DNA from: Kiloniellales bacterium
GTDB taxonomy: Bacteria > Pseudomonadota > Alphaproteobacteria > Kiloniellales > JAKSBE01
Length of the DNA: 16,437 bases
Assembly (NCBI GenBank): GCA_030067055.1
Contig: JASJAL010000044.1
Location: forward strand, 1-16,437
Reading direction: 5' to 3'
The notes beneath the pieces were generated by a model. It did no database searches and was not told where the DNA came from. It saw nothing but the letters and a program-made list of their open reading frames with translations. This document shows, one piece after another, positions 9,137 through 16,206 of this stretch. How positions within the stretch are numbered: position 1 is the stretch's first letter; every line of letters starts with the position of its first letter. A program made the translations under genes and the position numbers.

Positions 9137-10930
9137 ATGTCCGATGCTTCCAAGCCGAGCCGTGCGCCGCTGAAGTCGGTCGTCCGCGGGCTAAAGCGCT
9201 TCGGGCGCAACGATCTGGTCGTTCTCTCCTCGCTGGCCCTGGTCGTGGGCGCCGCGGGCGGCGGCGCGGCCATCGTTTTCCGGCTCGGGATCGATTTCTT
9301 TCAGCAGATCTTCTTCGGCGTGAATCCGGCCTACCTGACCAGGCTGGCGGCGGAGCTGCCGGTCTGGCGCCTGCTCTTGGTGCCGACGCTCGGCGGCTTG
9401 GCGATCGGCCTTTTCGTCTACCACCTCATGCCGGGGCGTCGGCCGCGGGGAGTCGCCCAGGTGATCGAAGCCAGTGCGCTGCGGGGCGGCCGCATGTCGC
9501 TGACGAACGGTTTGATGGCCGCCTTCGTCAGCGCGTCTTCGATCGGGGTCGGGGCCTCTGTCGGCCGCGAGGGGCCGGTCGTGCATCTCGGTGCCTGCCT
9601 GGGCGGCTGGCTGGCGAGGCGCCTGCAGCTGGGCCGCGTGCTTTCGCGCACGCTTCTGGGCTGCGGGGTTGCCGCCGCGGTGGCCGCCTCCTTCAACGCG
9701 CCGATCGCCGGGGTTTTCTTCGCCCTGGAGGTGGTGATCGGCCACTACGCGCTTTCGGCCTTCGCTCCCATCGTCATCGCCGGGGTCACGGGCACCATCG
9801 TCAGCCGGATGTACTTCGGCGATTTCCCCGCCTTCATCTTGCAGGAGACGCAGGAGATCGCATCCTTCCTGGAGTTTCCGGCCTTCGCCCTGCTCGGCGT
9901 GATCAGCGCCGTTGTCGCGATCGTGCTGATGCGTGCGGTGATGCTGACCGAAGACATCTGGTCGCGCGTGCCGGTTCCGTCCTGGACCCGGCCGGCCTTT
10001 GCCGGTCTTGCCCTGGGCTTGGTTGCGCTCGGCTTTCCGCAGGTCCTGGGAGTCGGCTACGAGACCACGGACGCCGCGCTCTCCGAGCATCTCGATCTGC
10101 AGATCCTGATTGCGCTGATCGTCGTCAAGGTCGCGGCGACCGCAATCTGCCTAGGCAGCGGGTTCGGCGGCGGTATCTTCTCACCCTCGCTCTTCGTCGG
10201 CGCCGTACTGGGCGGAGCCTTCGGAATCGTCGCGACCTCGGTCTTCCCGCAGCTCTCCTCCGGGCATGCCGCCTACACGGTGGTCGGCATGGGCGCGGTT
10301 GCGGGGGCGGTGTTGGGCGCGCCGATCTCGACCATCCTGATCGTCTTCGAGATGACCGGCGACTACACCCTGACCGTCGCGGTGATGATCGCCACGGTGA
10401 TCGCCAGCGTCATCACCCAGCAGGTGCACGGCCGGTCGTTCTTCGTCTGGCAGCTGGAGCGGAGCGGAGTGACGATCAAGGGCGGGCAGGAGATCAGCCT
10501 GCTGCGCACCATCACCGTCGACGGCTTTACGGATCGCCGCTTCGAGACCATCGAGGCGCAGGCGCCCCTCGCCCTGGTCCGCGAACGGCTGCCCAAGGCG
10601 CCCTGGGGCGAGCTCTTCGTGATCGATGCGGAGAACCGGCTGGTTGGCACCATCACCTTCTCCGACCTCGCAGACGCCGCCTTCGACACCAGCCGCGACG
10701 AGGCTCTGGTCGCCCTGGATGTCGCGCGGCAGCATCCGACGGTGCTCCAGGTCGGCGAGGATCTGGAGGCCGCCATCAAGGTCTACGGCGCCTCGGGCGA
10801 GGTTCACGTTCCCGTGGTGGATTCCCTGGAGGAGATGCGGCTTCTCGGCGTGGTGCACGAGCATGAGGTCATGCTCGCCTACCATCGGGCCCTGCAGCAG
10901 GCCCGGGCGGAGGAGCGGGGCGAACTCTAA
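9137..10930 (+). CDS. ClC-family chloride channel/transporter with C-terminal CBS pair
   Basis: A 597-residue ClC protein with about 10-12 hydrophobic segments (29-440) and two CBS domains (about 453-512 and 523-585). ClC motifs: SVGREGPVVH (141-150) with gating Glu E145, GSGFGGGIFSPSLFVGA (340-356) at the anion site, and GMGAVAGAVLGAPIST (384-399). The segment equivalent to the usual GSGIP is GRRPRGV (100-106). The position aligned with the proton glutamate of E. coli ClC-ec1 (E203) is V199, and the filter Tyr445 aligns with F436; both alignments are by eye. CBS domains usually bind adenine nucleotides and regulate gating. The ATG at 9137 starts MSDASKPSR and has no strong ribosome binding site, so translation may follow from the thioesterase gene 25 bp upstream. 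The gene converges on the pseudoprotease gene with a 7-bp gap. Confidence 0.93.
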   Translation: MSDASKPSRAPLKSVVRGLKRFGRNDLVVLSSLALVVGAAGGGAAIVFRLGIDFFQQIFFGVNPAYLTRLAAELPVWRLLLVPTLGGLAIGLFVYHLMPGRRPRGVAQVIEASALRGGRMSLTNGLMAAFVSASSIGVGASVGREGPVVHLGACLGGWLARRLQLGRVLSRTLLGCGVAAAVAASFNAPIAGVFFALEVVIGHYALSAFAPIVIAGVTGTIVSRMYFGDFPAFILQETQEIASFLEFPAFALLGVISAVVAIVLMRAVMLTEDIWSRVPVPSWTRPAFAGLALGLVALGFPQVLGVGYETTDAALSEHLDLQILIALIVVKVAATAICLGSGFGGGIFSPSLFVGAVLGGAFGIVATSVFPQLSSGHAAYTVVGMGAVAGAVLGAPISTILIVFEMTGDYTLTVAVMIATVIASVITQQVHGRSFFVWQLERSGVTIKGGQEISLLRTITVDGFTDRRFETIEAQAPLALVRERLPKAPWGELFVIDAENRLVGTITFSDLADAAFDTSRDEALVALDVARQHPTVLQVGEDLEAAIKVYGASGEVHVPVVDSLEEMRLLGVVHEHEVMLAYHRALQQARAEERGEL

Positions 10931-10937
10931 TCGAAGC

Positions 10938-11978
10938 TCAGTAGGTCGGCGCCAGCTTCAGCCAGTCGTAGCGATCCCCGGAGGTCACGGTGACCGGCCG
11001 GATACCGCCTGGGCTGACCAAGGTCAGAGGCACCTTGGTTCCGGCATCGCCCAGTGCCCAGATGGCGCGGTAGAACTCCGCCAGGGTGGCAACCGGCTCG
11101 CCCGCGACCTCGGCGATGACGTCGTTGGCCTTGACCCCGGCCCGCGATGCCGGGCCGCCCGGCGCGACGCGGGTGACGATGACGTGGCCGCGAAACTCCT
11201 CGCTGTAGACCCCCAGCCAAGGCCGTGACGTGGCCAGCCCGCGGCCTTTCTCCAGAAGGTCGGCGTAGATCGGCCTGAGGGCGTCGATGGGCACGAACAT
11301 GTTGCCCGGCCGGGCCTCATCCTCCACGGCCTCGCCGACGATCAGCGAGCCGATGCCGACCAGCCGTCCCTCGCTGTTGATCAGCGCCGCGCCGCCGAAG
11401 CTGGGATGCGGCGGCGAGGTGAAGATCGCCTCGGGCAGCAGGTACTCCCAGTAGCCGGCGAAGGTCCGCCGCGAGACGACCCTGGCCGGCACGATCTGTG
11501 GCGGATTGCCGTAGCCCACGGCGAGGACCTGGGCGTCTTCTTGCAGCTTTGCGGATTCGCCGAGATCGATGGCCGTGACGCCGAGAGGCGACAGCGCGCG
11601 CAACAGGCCAAACCCGGTCTCGTAGTCGTAGGCGACGATGTCGGCCGGCACCCGCCGGTCTCCGGGCAGCAGGATCTCGGCCTGATCGGCCTCCATGATC
11701 AGATAGCCGATGGTCAGCACCAGGTCGTCGTTGCCGATGACGACGCCGGAGCCTTCCCGCTCGGTGCCCAGGTGCTCGGCGGTTCGGGCGTCCGCCGGTA
11801 CCCTTGCGGCCACGCCGACGACGGCATTGATCGGGCCGGATGTCGAGGCAGCTTGAGCTCGCGCGTCGGCGGTTGCGAAGGCCACCAAGCCGACCGCAAG
11901 AATCGCAGCCGCGGTGGCGATTGCCGACGCGTGTGAGACTCCGAACGTGGCTCCGAAGAAACGCATCATGTTAAGCAT
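10938..11978 (-). CDS. Secreted HtrA/DegP-like protein with PDZ domain, catalytic triad lost
   Basis: A 346-residue protein. A signal peptide or anchor helix (about 17-40, ending ARA before Q42) is followed by a trypsin-like double barrel (about 48-235) and one PDZ domain (about 252-335). The fold is recognised by EGSGVVIGNDDLVLTIGYLI (75-94), ETGFGLLRALS (120-130) and INSEGRLVGIGSL (200-212). At the three catalytic positions of the S1C family the residues are Y92 (His), G122 (Asp) and G195 (Ser, in SFGGAAL where NSGGPL is usual). It is therefore probably a non-proteolytic periplasmic protein, perhaps a chaperone or peptide-binding sensor. The PDZ motif is intact (WLGV, ASRAGVKANDVIAEV). The start at 11978 is uncertain: there is no clear ribosome binding site, and ATGs at 11969 and 11966 also fit. 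The gene stands alone. Confidence 0.87.
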   Translation of the reverse strand: MLNMMRFFGATFGVSHASAIATAAAILAVGLVAFATADARAQAASTSGPINAVVGVAARVPADARTAEHLGTEREGSGVVIGNDDLVLTIGYLIMEADQAEILLPGDRRVPADIVAYDYETGFGLLRALSPLGVTAIDLGESAKLQEDAQVLAVGYGNPPQIVPARVVSRRTFAGYWEYLLPEAIFTSPPHPSFGGAALINSEGRLVGIGSLIVGEAVEDEARPGNMFVPIDALRPIYADLLEKGRGLATSRPWLGVYSEEFRGHVIVTRVAPGGPASRAGVKANDVIAEVAGEPVATLAEFYRAIWALGDAGTKVPLTLVSPGGIRPVTVTSGDRYDWLKLAPTY

Positions 11979-11981
11979 ATA

Positions 11982-12011
11982 ATTCTAGCATGCTTCGTGT
12001 GCAAATGACAT
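11982..12011 (-). promoter_or_regulatory. Candidate extended -10 promoter of the pseudoprotease gene
   Basis: On the minus strand, TGCTAGAAT (11990-11982) is an extended -10 box, with ATGTCA (12011-12006) as a possible -35 at 18 bases. The -10 box lies only three bases from the first ATG, so transcription may begin at or inside the ATG cluster. That would leave a leaderless or nearly leaderless message and would fit the absence of a ribosome binding site. Confidence 0.35.
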
Positions 12012-12017
12012 CGAAGC
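11992..12017. repeat. Inverted repeat over the pseudoprotease promoter
   Basis: GCTTCG (11992-11997) and CGAAGC (12012-12017) form perfect six-base arms 14 bases apart. They bracket the candidate -35 box and spacer of the pseudoprotease gene. The arrangement could be an operator or a hairpin after the upstream operon; there is no T-run, so a terminator is unlikely. Chance occurrence is possible. Confidence 0.3.
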
Positions 12018-12048
12018 TGCCGCGCGACGCTTGGGTTCCGGCCGCGAC

Positions 12049-13209
12049 TCAGTCTTCGAGCAGGCTGCCCTCGCTGCGATGCGGCAGCGGCTTGGTGCCA
12101 ACGATCTTCGCGATCGAGGTGCCCGGGGTGACGTAGAACTGGACGTGACGCGACAGCACCAAGCCGTCGGTGCGGGCGGTGACTTCCGTTCGCGCCGATT
12201 CGGGGTCGGCCGCCGGGTCGATGACCTCCGCAACGACGTCGCCTTCCTTGACCCGCTCGCCCAGTGCCACCTTGTAGGCCAGAACGCCGGCCGCAGGTGC
12301 GCGCAGCACGTCAACGGCCTCCAGAGGGGTCGCCTCGCAGAGTCTCTCCGGCAGGTTGCCGGGATCGCCAGCGACGAAACCGCGGCGCTGCAGGATACGG
12401 AACAGGGCCGCGGCGTCGGTCTCCGCCAGGCTGTCGGAAACGTCGCCACGGCCGCGCAGCTCCACCGTGGCGGAGAGGCAGGCGGGCGGGATCGGATTCT
12501 CGGGGAAACGGCCTGAGAGCTTGATCCAGGGCGTTGAGAAGGCCTCGTCGAAGGAGCCGCCGCCGGAGTCGGCAGCCAGCAACGCCGCCTGGCAGCCCAG
12601 CTCGGCCACGATGTCCTGCGCCTCCGGCCAGTGCGCCGGGATCAGGAAGATGTGCATCAGGGCTTCCAGATCGCAGTGCAGGTCCAGCACCACGTCGGCA
12701 TCGACCGCCTCCTGGGCCAGGCGCAAACGGTGGTCGATCAACTCGGCGCCCAGCTGATCCGGCGGCAGGGTCTCGCGACGCCCCGACACGGCCGCCCGCA
12801 GGGCAGCGCGGATCGCTGCGACGTTTTTCTCCGGGTCCGGGCCGAGCTGGCCGGCGACGGCCTCGGCGACGGGCTCGCTGAGGTCGAGCCAGTTGCGGTT
12901 GAAGTTGCCGCCGCCGCCCAGGTGCTGGCGGCCCAGGTGGTAGCCGTTGACGTTCTGGTCGAGGCCGATCGGGTTGGCGTAGGGCAGGATGACGATCTGC
13001 CCGGTGATCTCGTCCCGCGCGGCCGCGGCGTCCAGCAGGCGGACCAGGTGGTGCAGGACCAGGAGGCCCGGCGTCTCGTCGGCGTGCAGTGCGGCCTGGA
13101 GGTAGGCCTTGGGCCTGGCCTCCGGAGCGCCGTAGCGATGCAGAGTCAGCAGACGCTGGGTGCCGGTGGCGCTGGGCAGCAGCACTTGGCGTTCGGTGGT
13201 CCTGGCCAC
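12049..13209 (-). CDS. Succinylglutamate desuccinylase/aspartoacylase-family metallohydrolase (M14-like)
   Basis: A 386-residue zinc hydrolase. Zinc ligands are H42 and E45 in LHADETPG and H178 in DLHCD. The substrate-binding arginine is probably R105 in GNFNRNW. The catalytic Glu is probably E250 in ATVELRGRG. The C-terminal region (about 298-372) is a small beta domain with LRAPAAGVLAYKVALGERV, like the barrel domain of AspA/AstE relatives. These enzymes remove acyl groups from amino acids or act as carboxypeptidase-like hydrolases in the cytoplasm; the substrate is not evident. Translation starts at GTG 13209 with GGAG nine bases upstream, one base after the stop of the aminopeptidase gene, so the two are almost certainly co-transcribed and coupled. 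Confidence 0.87.
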   Translation of the reverse strand: MARTTERQVLLPSATGTQRLLTLHRYGAPEARPKAYLQAALHADETPGLLVLHHLVRLLDAAAARDEITGQIVILPYANPIGLDQNVNGYHLGRQHLGGGGNFNRNWLDLSEPVAEAVAGQLGPDPEKNVAAIRAALRAAVSGRRETLPPDQLGAELIDHRLRLAQEAVDADVVLDLHCDLEALMHIFLIPAHWPEAQDIVAELGCQAALLAADSGGGSFDEAFSTPWIKLSGRFPENPIPPACLSATVELRGRGDVSDSLAETDAAALFRILQRRGFVAGDPGNLPERLCEATPLEAVDVLRAPAAGVLAYKVALGERVKEGDVVAEVIDPAADPESARTEVTARTDGLVLSRHVQFYVTPGTSIAKIVGTKPLPHRSEGSLLED

Positions 13210-13210
13210 G

Positions 13211-15268
13211 TCATTGCGCTCCGGCGAGGGGTGCCGTCGCCGCCGCCAGCCAGGCCGCGGTCTCCGGGTCGAGCTCGGGAGTCAGGGCCGAGCGCACGCG
13301 GGCATGGTAGGCGTCCAGCCAGGCGATCTCGGCCGGGTCCAGCAGCGCCGGATCGATCAGCGCGCGGTCGATCGGGGCCAGGGTCAGGGTCTCGAAGCCG
13401 AGCAGCTCCCGCTCGCTCTCGGGCGGCGCGCTCAGCGCCACCACGGTCACCAGGTTCTCGATCCGGATGCCGTAGGCGCCTTCCCGGTAGTAGCCGGGCT
13501 CGTTGGAGACGATCATCCCGGGCTCCAGCGGCACCGGGTTGGGCGCCTTGGCGATTCGCTGCGGTCCCTCGTGGACCGAGAGATAGCTGCCAACCCCGTG
13601 GCCGGTGCCGTGGTCGAAGTCCAATCCGGCTTCCCAGAGGGGACGCCGGGCCAAGGTGTCGAGCTGAGTGCCGGTAGTGCCCTTCGGGAAACGGGCGGTC
13701 GCGATCGCGATGTGGCCCTTGAGGACCCGCGTGAAGCGGTCGCGCATCTCCGCCGTCGGCTCTCCTATCGCCAGGGTCCGCGTGACGTCGGTGGTGCCGT
13801 CGGGATACTGGGCGCCGGAATCGACCAGGTAGAGCTCGCCGTCGCCCAGTCCCCGGTTGCTGGTCTCGTCGACCCGGTAATGCACGATGGCGCCGTTGGG
13901 GCCGGCGCCGGAAATGGTATCGAAGGAAAGGTCGCGGAAGCCCTCGTTCCGGCGCCGGAGCGCGGCCAGGCGTTCGGCCGCCTCGATCTCGGTCACCGGG
14001 TCCTTGCCGGCCCGGGTCGGCGCCTCGGCCGCCAGCCAGGCGAGAAAGCGGGTCACTGCGGCCCCATCGCGCAGGTGGGCGGCCCGGGCGCCGGCGATCT
14101 CTACCTGGTTCTTGCGGGCCTTGGGCAGCAGGCAGGGGTCGGATCCGGGGACCAGCTTGGCGCCGCTGCTCCTCAGCCGCTCGAAGGCCCAGTCCGGTGC
14201 CGAGGCCGGGTCGAGCGTGACCTTTGCGGCGGCCTGGCCCAGGGCTTCGAGGGCCGGGCCGAAGGCCTCCGGCGGCTCGACGGCGACCGCGTTACCCAGG
14301 TGCTGGCGCGTGGCTGTCGTCAGCTTTCGGTCGTCGATGAACCAGGTCGTGTTCCCGTCGGCGCGCTGGATCGCGAAGGACAGGGCGAAGGGGGTATGGG
14401 TGACGTCGCCGCCGCGGACGTTCAGCAGCCAGGCGATGGAGTCGGGCAGGGTCAGGACCGCCGCCTCGGCACCCCGCGCCTCAATCTCGGTGCCGATTTG
14501 TGTCCGCTTCTCGGCGGTCGACTGCCCGGCGTATTCCAGGTCGTGGGGCCGGACCGGGGCCAGCGGCGGCGCCGGCTGGCCGCGCCAGACCGCGTCCAGG
14601 GGGTTGCCGTCGCAGGGCACCAGGCTGCCGCCGGCCTTTTCGGCCGCTGCCCGCAAGCCCTTGACCTGGGATTCGCTATGCAGCCACGGGTCGTAGCCGA
14701 GCTTCTCTCCGGGCTTCAGGTTCTCGGAGATCCAGTCCGCCGGCGCCGTCTCGGCCAGGTGGACCGGGGCGAAGATCTCGGTGTCGACCTGCTGGCGGAC
14801 CTGCAGGGTGTAGCGGCCGTCGACGAAGACCGCGGCCCGCTCGGCCAGGACCAGCGCGGCGCCGGCCGAGCCGGTGAAGCCGGTCAGCCAGGCCAGGCGC
14901 TGGGCCCGTGCCGGCACGTACTCGCCCTGGTGCTCGTCGCTGCGTGGGACCAGGAACCCTTGGAGGCCGCGGCGCGCCAGCTCGGCCCTGAGGTCCGCGA
15001 GGCGGGCGGCGTGATCCGCGCCGGCACCCAGGCCGTCGTCCCGCTTGGCCGCCAGGTCCCGCTTCAAGGCGGCGAGCTGGGCCGTCAGTGCCGAGCTGCG
15101 CTGCTCCGCCACCAGGTCCATCCAGGCTTCGGGGTCCTCGGGTTCGGGCGCGCCCAGGACGCCGGCCAGAAAGTCGCGGACCGCCGTGGCGTCCAAGTCG
15201 ACGCCGGCTTGGTCCAGCAGGCGGGCGAGCTCGGCGTCTCCGGCGTAGGTCGGGGCAGAATCCGGCAC
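13211..15268 (-). CDS. Xaa-Pro aminopeptidase (M24B), with N-terminal extension
   Basis: A 685-residue cytoplasmic metallopeptidase that removes an N-terminal residue preceding proline. Two creatinase-like N-terminal domains (about 88-215 and 243-375) precede the pita-bread catalytic domain (about 390-625). The five metal ligands are all visible: D483 in LVDSGAQY, D494 in TTDVTRT, H557 in TGHGVGSYL, E590 in SNEPGYY and E604 in IRIENLV. H463 and H566 are likely catalytic histidines. The family usually begins near LRAELARRGLQGFLVPR (93-109), so about the first 85 residues are extra. This extension is partly Ala/Asp/Glu-rich helix and has no motif I know. It is probably translated, because the GTG at 15268 has GGAGG six bases upstream. 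First gene of a two-gene operon. Confidence 0.94.
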   Translation of the reverse strand: MPDSAPTYAGDAELARLLDQAGVDLDATAVRDFLAGVLGAPEPEDPEAWMDLVAEQRSSALTAQLAALKRDLAAKRDDGLGAGADHAARLADLRAELARRGLQGFLVPRSDEHQGEYVPARAQRLAWLTGFTGSAGAALVLAERAAVFVDGRYTLQVRQQVDTEIFAPVHLAETAPADWISENLKPGEKLGYDPWLHSESQVKGLRAAAEKAGGSLVPCDGNPLDAVWRGQPAPPLAPVRPHDLEYAGQSTAEKRTQIGTEIEARGAEAAVLTLPDSIAWLLNVRGGDVTHTPFALSFAIQRADGNTTWFIDDRKLTTATRQHLGNAVAVEPPEAFGPALEALGQAAAKVTLDPASAPDWAFERLRSSGAKLVPGSDPCLLPKARKNQVEIAGARAAHLRDGAAVTRFLAWLAAEAPTRAGKDPVTEIEAAERLAALRRRNEGFRDLSFDTISGAGPNGAIVHYRVDETSNRGLGDGELYLVDSGAQYPDGTTDVTRTLAIGEPTAEMRDRFTRVLKGHIAIATARFPKGTTGTQLDTLARRPLWEAGLDFDHGTGHGVGSYLSVHEGPQRIAKAPNPVPLEPGMIVSNEPGYYREGAYGIRIENLVTVVALSAPPESERELLGFETLTLAPIDRALIDPALLDPAEIAWLDAYHARVRSALTPELDPETAAWLAAATAPLAGAQ

Positions 15269-15506
15269 TTCGGGCCTCCGGCTGAGATGGTCTGAACCGG
15301 CAAGCTAAGGCGCCCTCGCAAAGCAGGCAAGATCGCTGCCGAAAGCCATGCAGGGCCGACAATGCTGCAGTGCAAAACGACCGCTGCGCGGGCCTAGGGG
15401 GCGCTTCTATATTCCCGTGAACAACAAGAAGAAACCCTCCTACCGGGTGTCTCGGGGAGCTCCTTCCAAGCTGGGATTTTGGCTAGAGACAAGGAGTCAA
15501 CCAATC
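15269..15506. promoter_or_regulatory. Divergent intergenic region between the aminopeptidase and DUF1127 genes
   Basis: This 238-bp region should hold two promoters. Toward DUF1127, TATATT (15408-15413) is a good -10 box, but no matching -35 is visible, so another sigma factor or an activator may be needed; the leader would be about 85 bases. Toward the aminopeptidase, a weak TTGCCT (15330-15325) and TAGCTT (15307-15302) pair has a 17-base spacer. Both are low-confidence readings. Confidence 0.3.
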
Positions 15507-16136
15507 ATGTCCCGCCTGTCAGAGACCGAACGCGCGGAAATTCTGAGGTCGAAGGCCCAGGCGACCATCGACCCCGCCGAAGTCGAGCGCTTCCTGTGGG
15601 AAGCGCAGCGCCAACGCACGCTCTACATCAATCGCAGCCTCGCCAAGCTGTGGCACGCTGTGGGGCTCGGCGCCCTGGTCTGCGCCGTTCAGCGCGGCCT
15701 CGCCCGCCGCCGTACCCTTGCGGCCCTCGAGGAGCTCGACGACCGTCAGCTCCGCGATATCGGCGTCGAGCGCGGCGATATCGGCCGCATTTCGCTCGAG
15801 AGCAGCCAGGCCGCACACCCCCATCCGACCGGCTGGCTGCAGCGGCTCAGGGCCGAACTGAAGCGCGCCGCGATCCGGCGCCAGACCATCTCCCAGCTCG
15901 CCGCGCTGGACGACCGCTTGCTGCGCGACATCGGCGTCGAGCGGGCGACCCTCTCCGAGGTGGTCGACGCCAAGCTCGAGGGCCGCAGTCCGACCTGGCA
16001 CCTGGAAAGCCTGCTGGCCGATGGTCGGCCCGGCTTCACGGTCAAGCTGAGCGCCGCTTTGCTGCTGCCCTTCTACCTGATGGCGACGGGTGCCGCGAAC
16101 GCCAACGTGCCGCTTGACGCGCGAAAGGCGGCCTGA
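15507..16136 (+). CDS. Tandem DUF1127 protein
   Basis: A 209-residue protein containing two copies of the DUF1127 (YjiS-like) motif. Copy 1 is RRTLAALEELDDRQLRDIGV (68-87) and copy 2 is RQTISQLAALDDRLLRDIGV (125-144), each followed by ER and a short helix. An N-terminal helix-rich region (1-50) has no match I know, and the C-terminus has a hydrophobic stretch (about 179-197, LSAALLLPFYLMATG). DUF1127 proteins are mostly 40-100 residues with one motif. Some in Agrobacterium and Rhodobacter affect RNA turnover, phosphate or carbon metabolism, and one binds RNA. The ATG at 15507 has AAGGAG ten bases upstream; the in-frame ATG at 15348 would run through the presumed promoter and is rejected. The gene stands alone with its own terminator. 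Confidence 0.88.
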   Translation: MSRLSETERAEILRSKAQATIDPAEVERFLWEAQRQRTLYINRSLAKLWHAVGLGALVCAVQRGLARRRTLAALEELDDRQLRDIGVERGDIGRISLESSQAAHPHPTGWLQRLRAELKRAAIRRQTISQLAALDDRLLRDIGVERATLSEVVDAKLEGRSPTWHLESLLADGRPGFTVKLSAALLLPFYLMATGAANANVPLDARKAA

Positions 16137-16168
16137 CCCGAAACGACACCTTAAAATAGAAGGCGAAG

Positions 16169-16195
16169 AAGGCGGTCCCGCGGGGCCGCCTTTTT
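16169..16195 (+). terminator. Intrinsic terminator of the DUF1127 gene
   Basis: AAGGCGG (16169-16175) and CCGCCTT (16186-16192) form a GC-rich stem, extended inward by a T-G pair and CCC/GGG, followed by TTTTT. It lies 32 bp after the stop codon. It also sits 11 bp from the stop of the converging prmA, for which the reverse strand has only a broken T-run (CTTCTTC), so partial bidirectional action is possible. Confidence 0.85.
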
Positions 16196-16206
16196 CCTGT
16201 CCGGCC

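Noticed and set aside
12631..13677. A 348-codon plus-strand frame opposite the M14 hydrolase
   Set aside because: It is antisense to a gene with intact zinc ligands and becomes Arg/Pro-rich toward its end.
13160..15295. A 711-codon open frame on the plus strand opposite the aminopeptidase gene
   Set aside because: It is antisense to a gene with complete M24 motifs. The product is Gly/Arg/Gln-rich with no recognisable domain, as expected for antisense frames in high-GC DNA.
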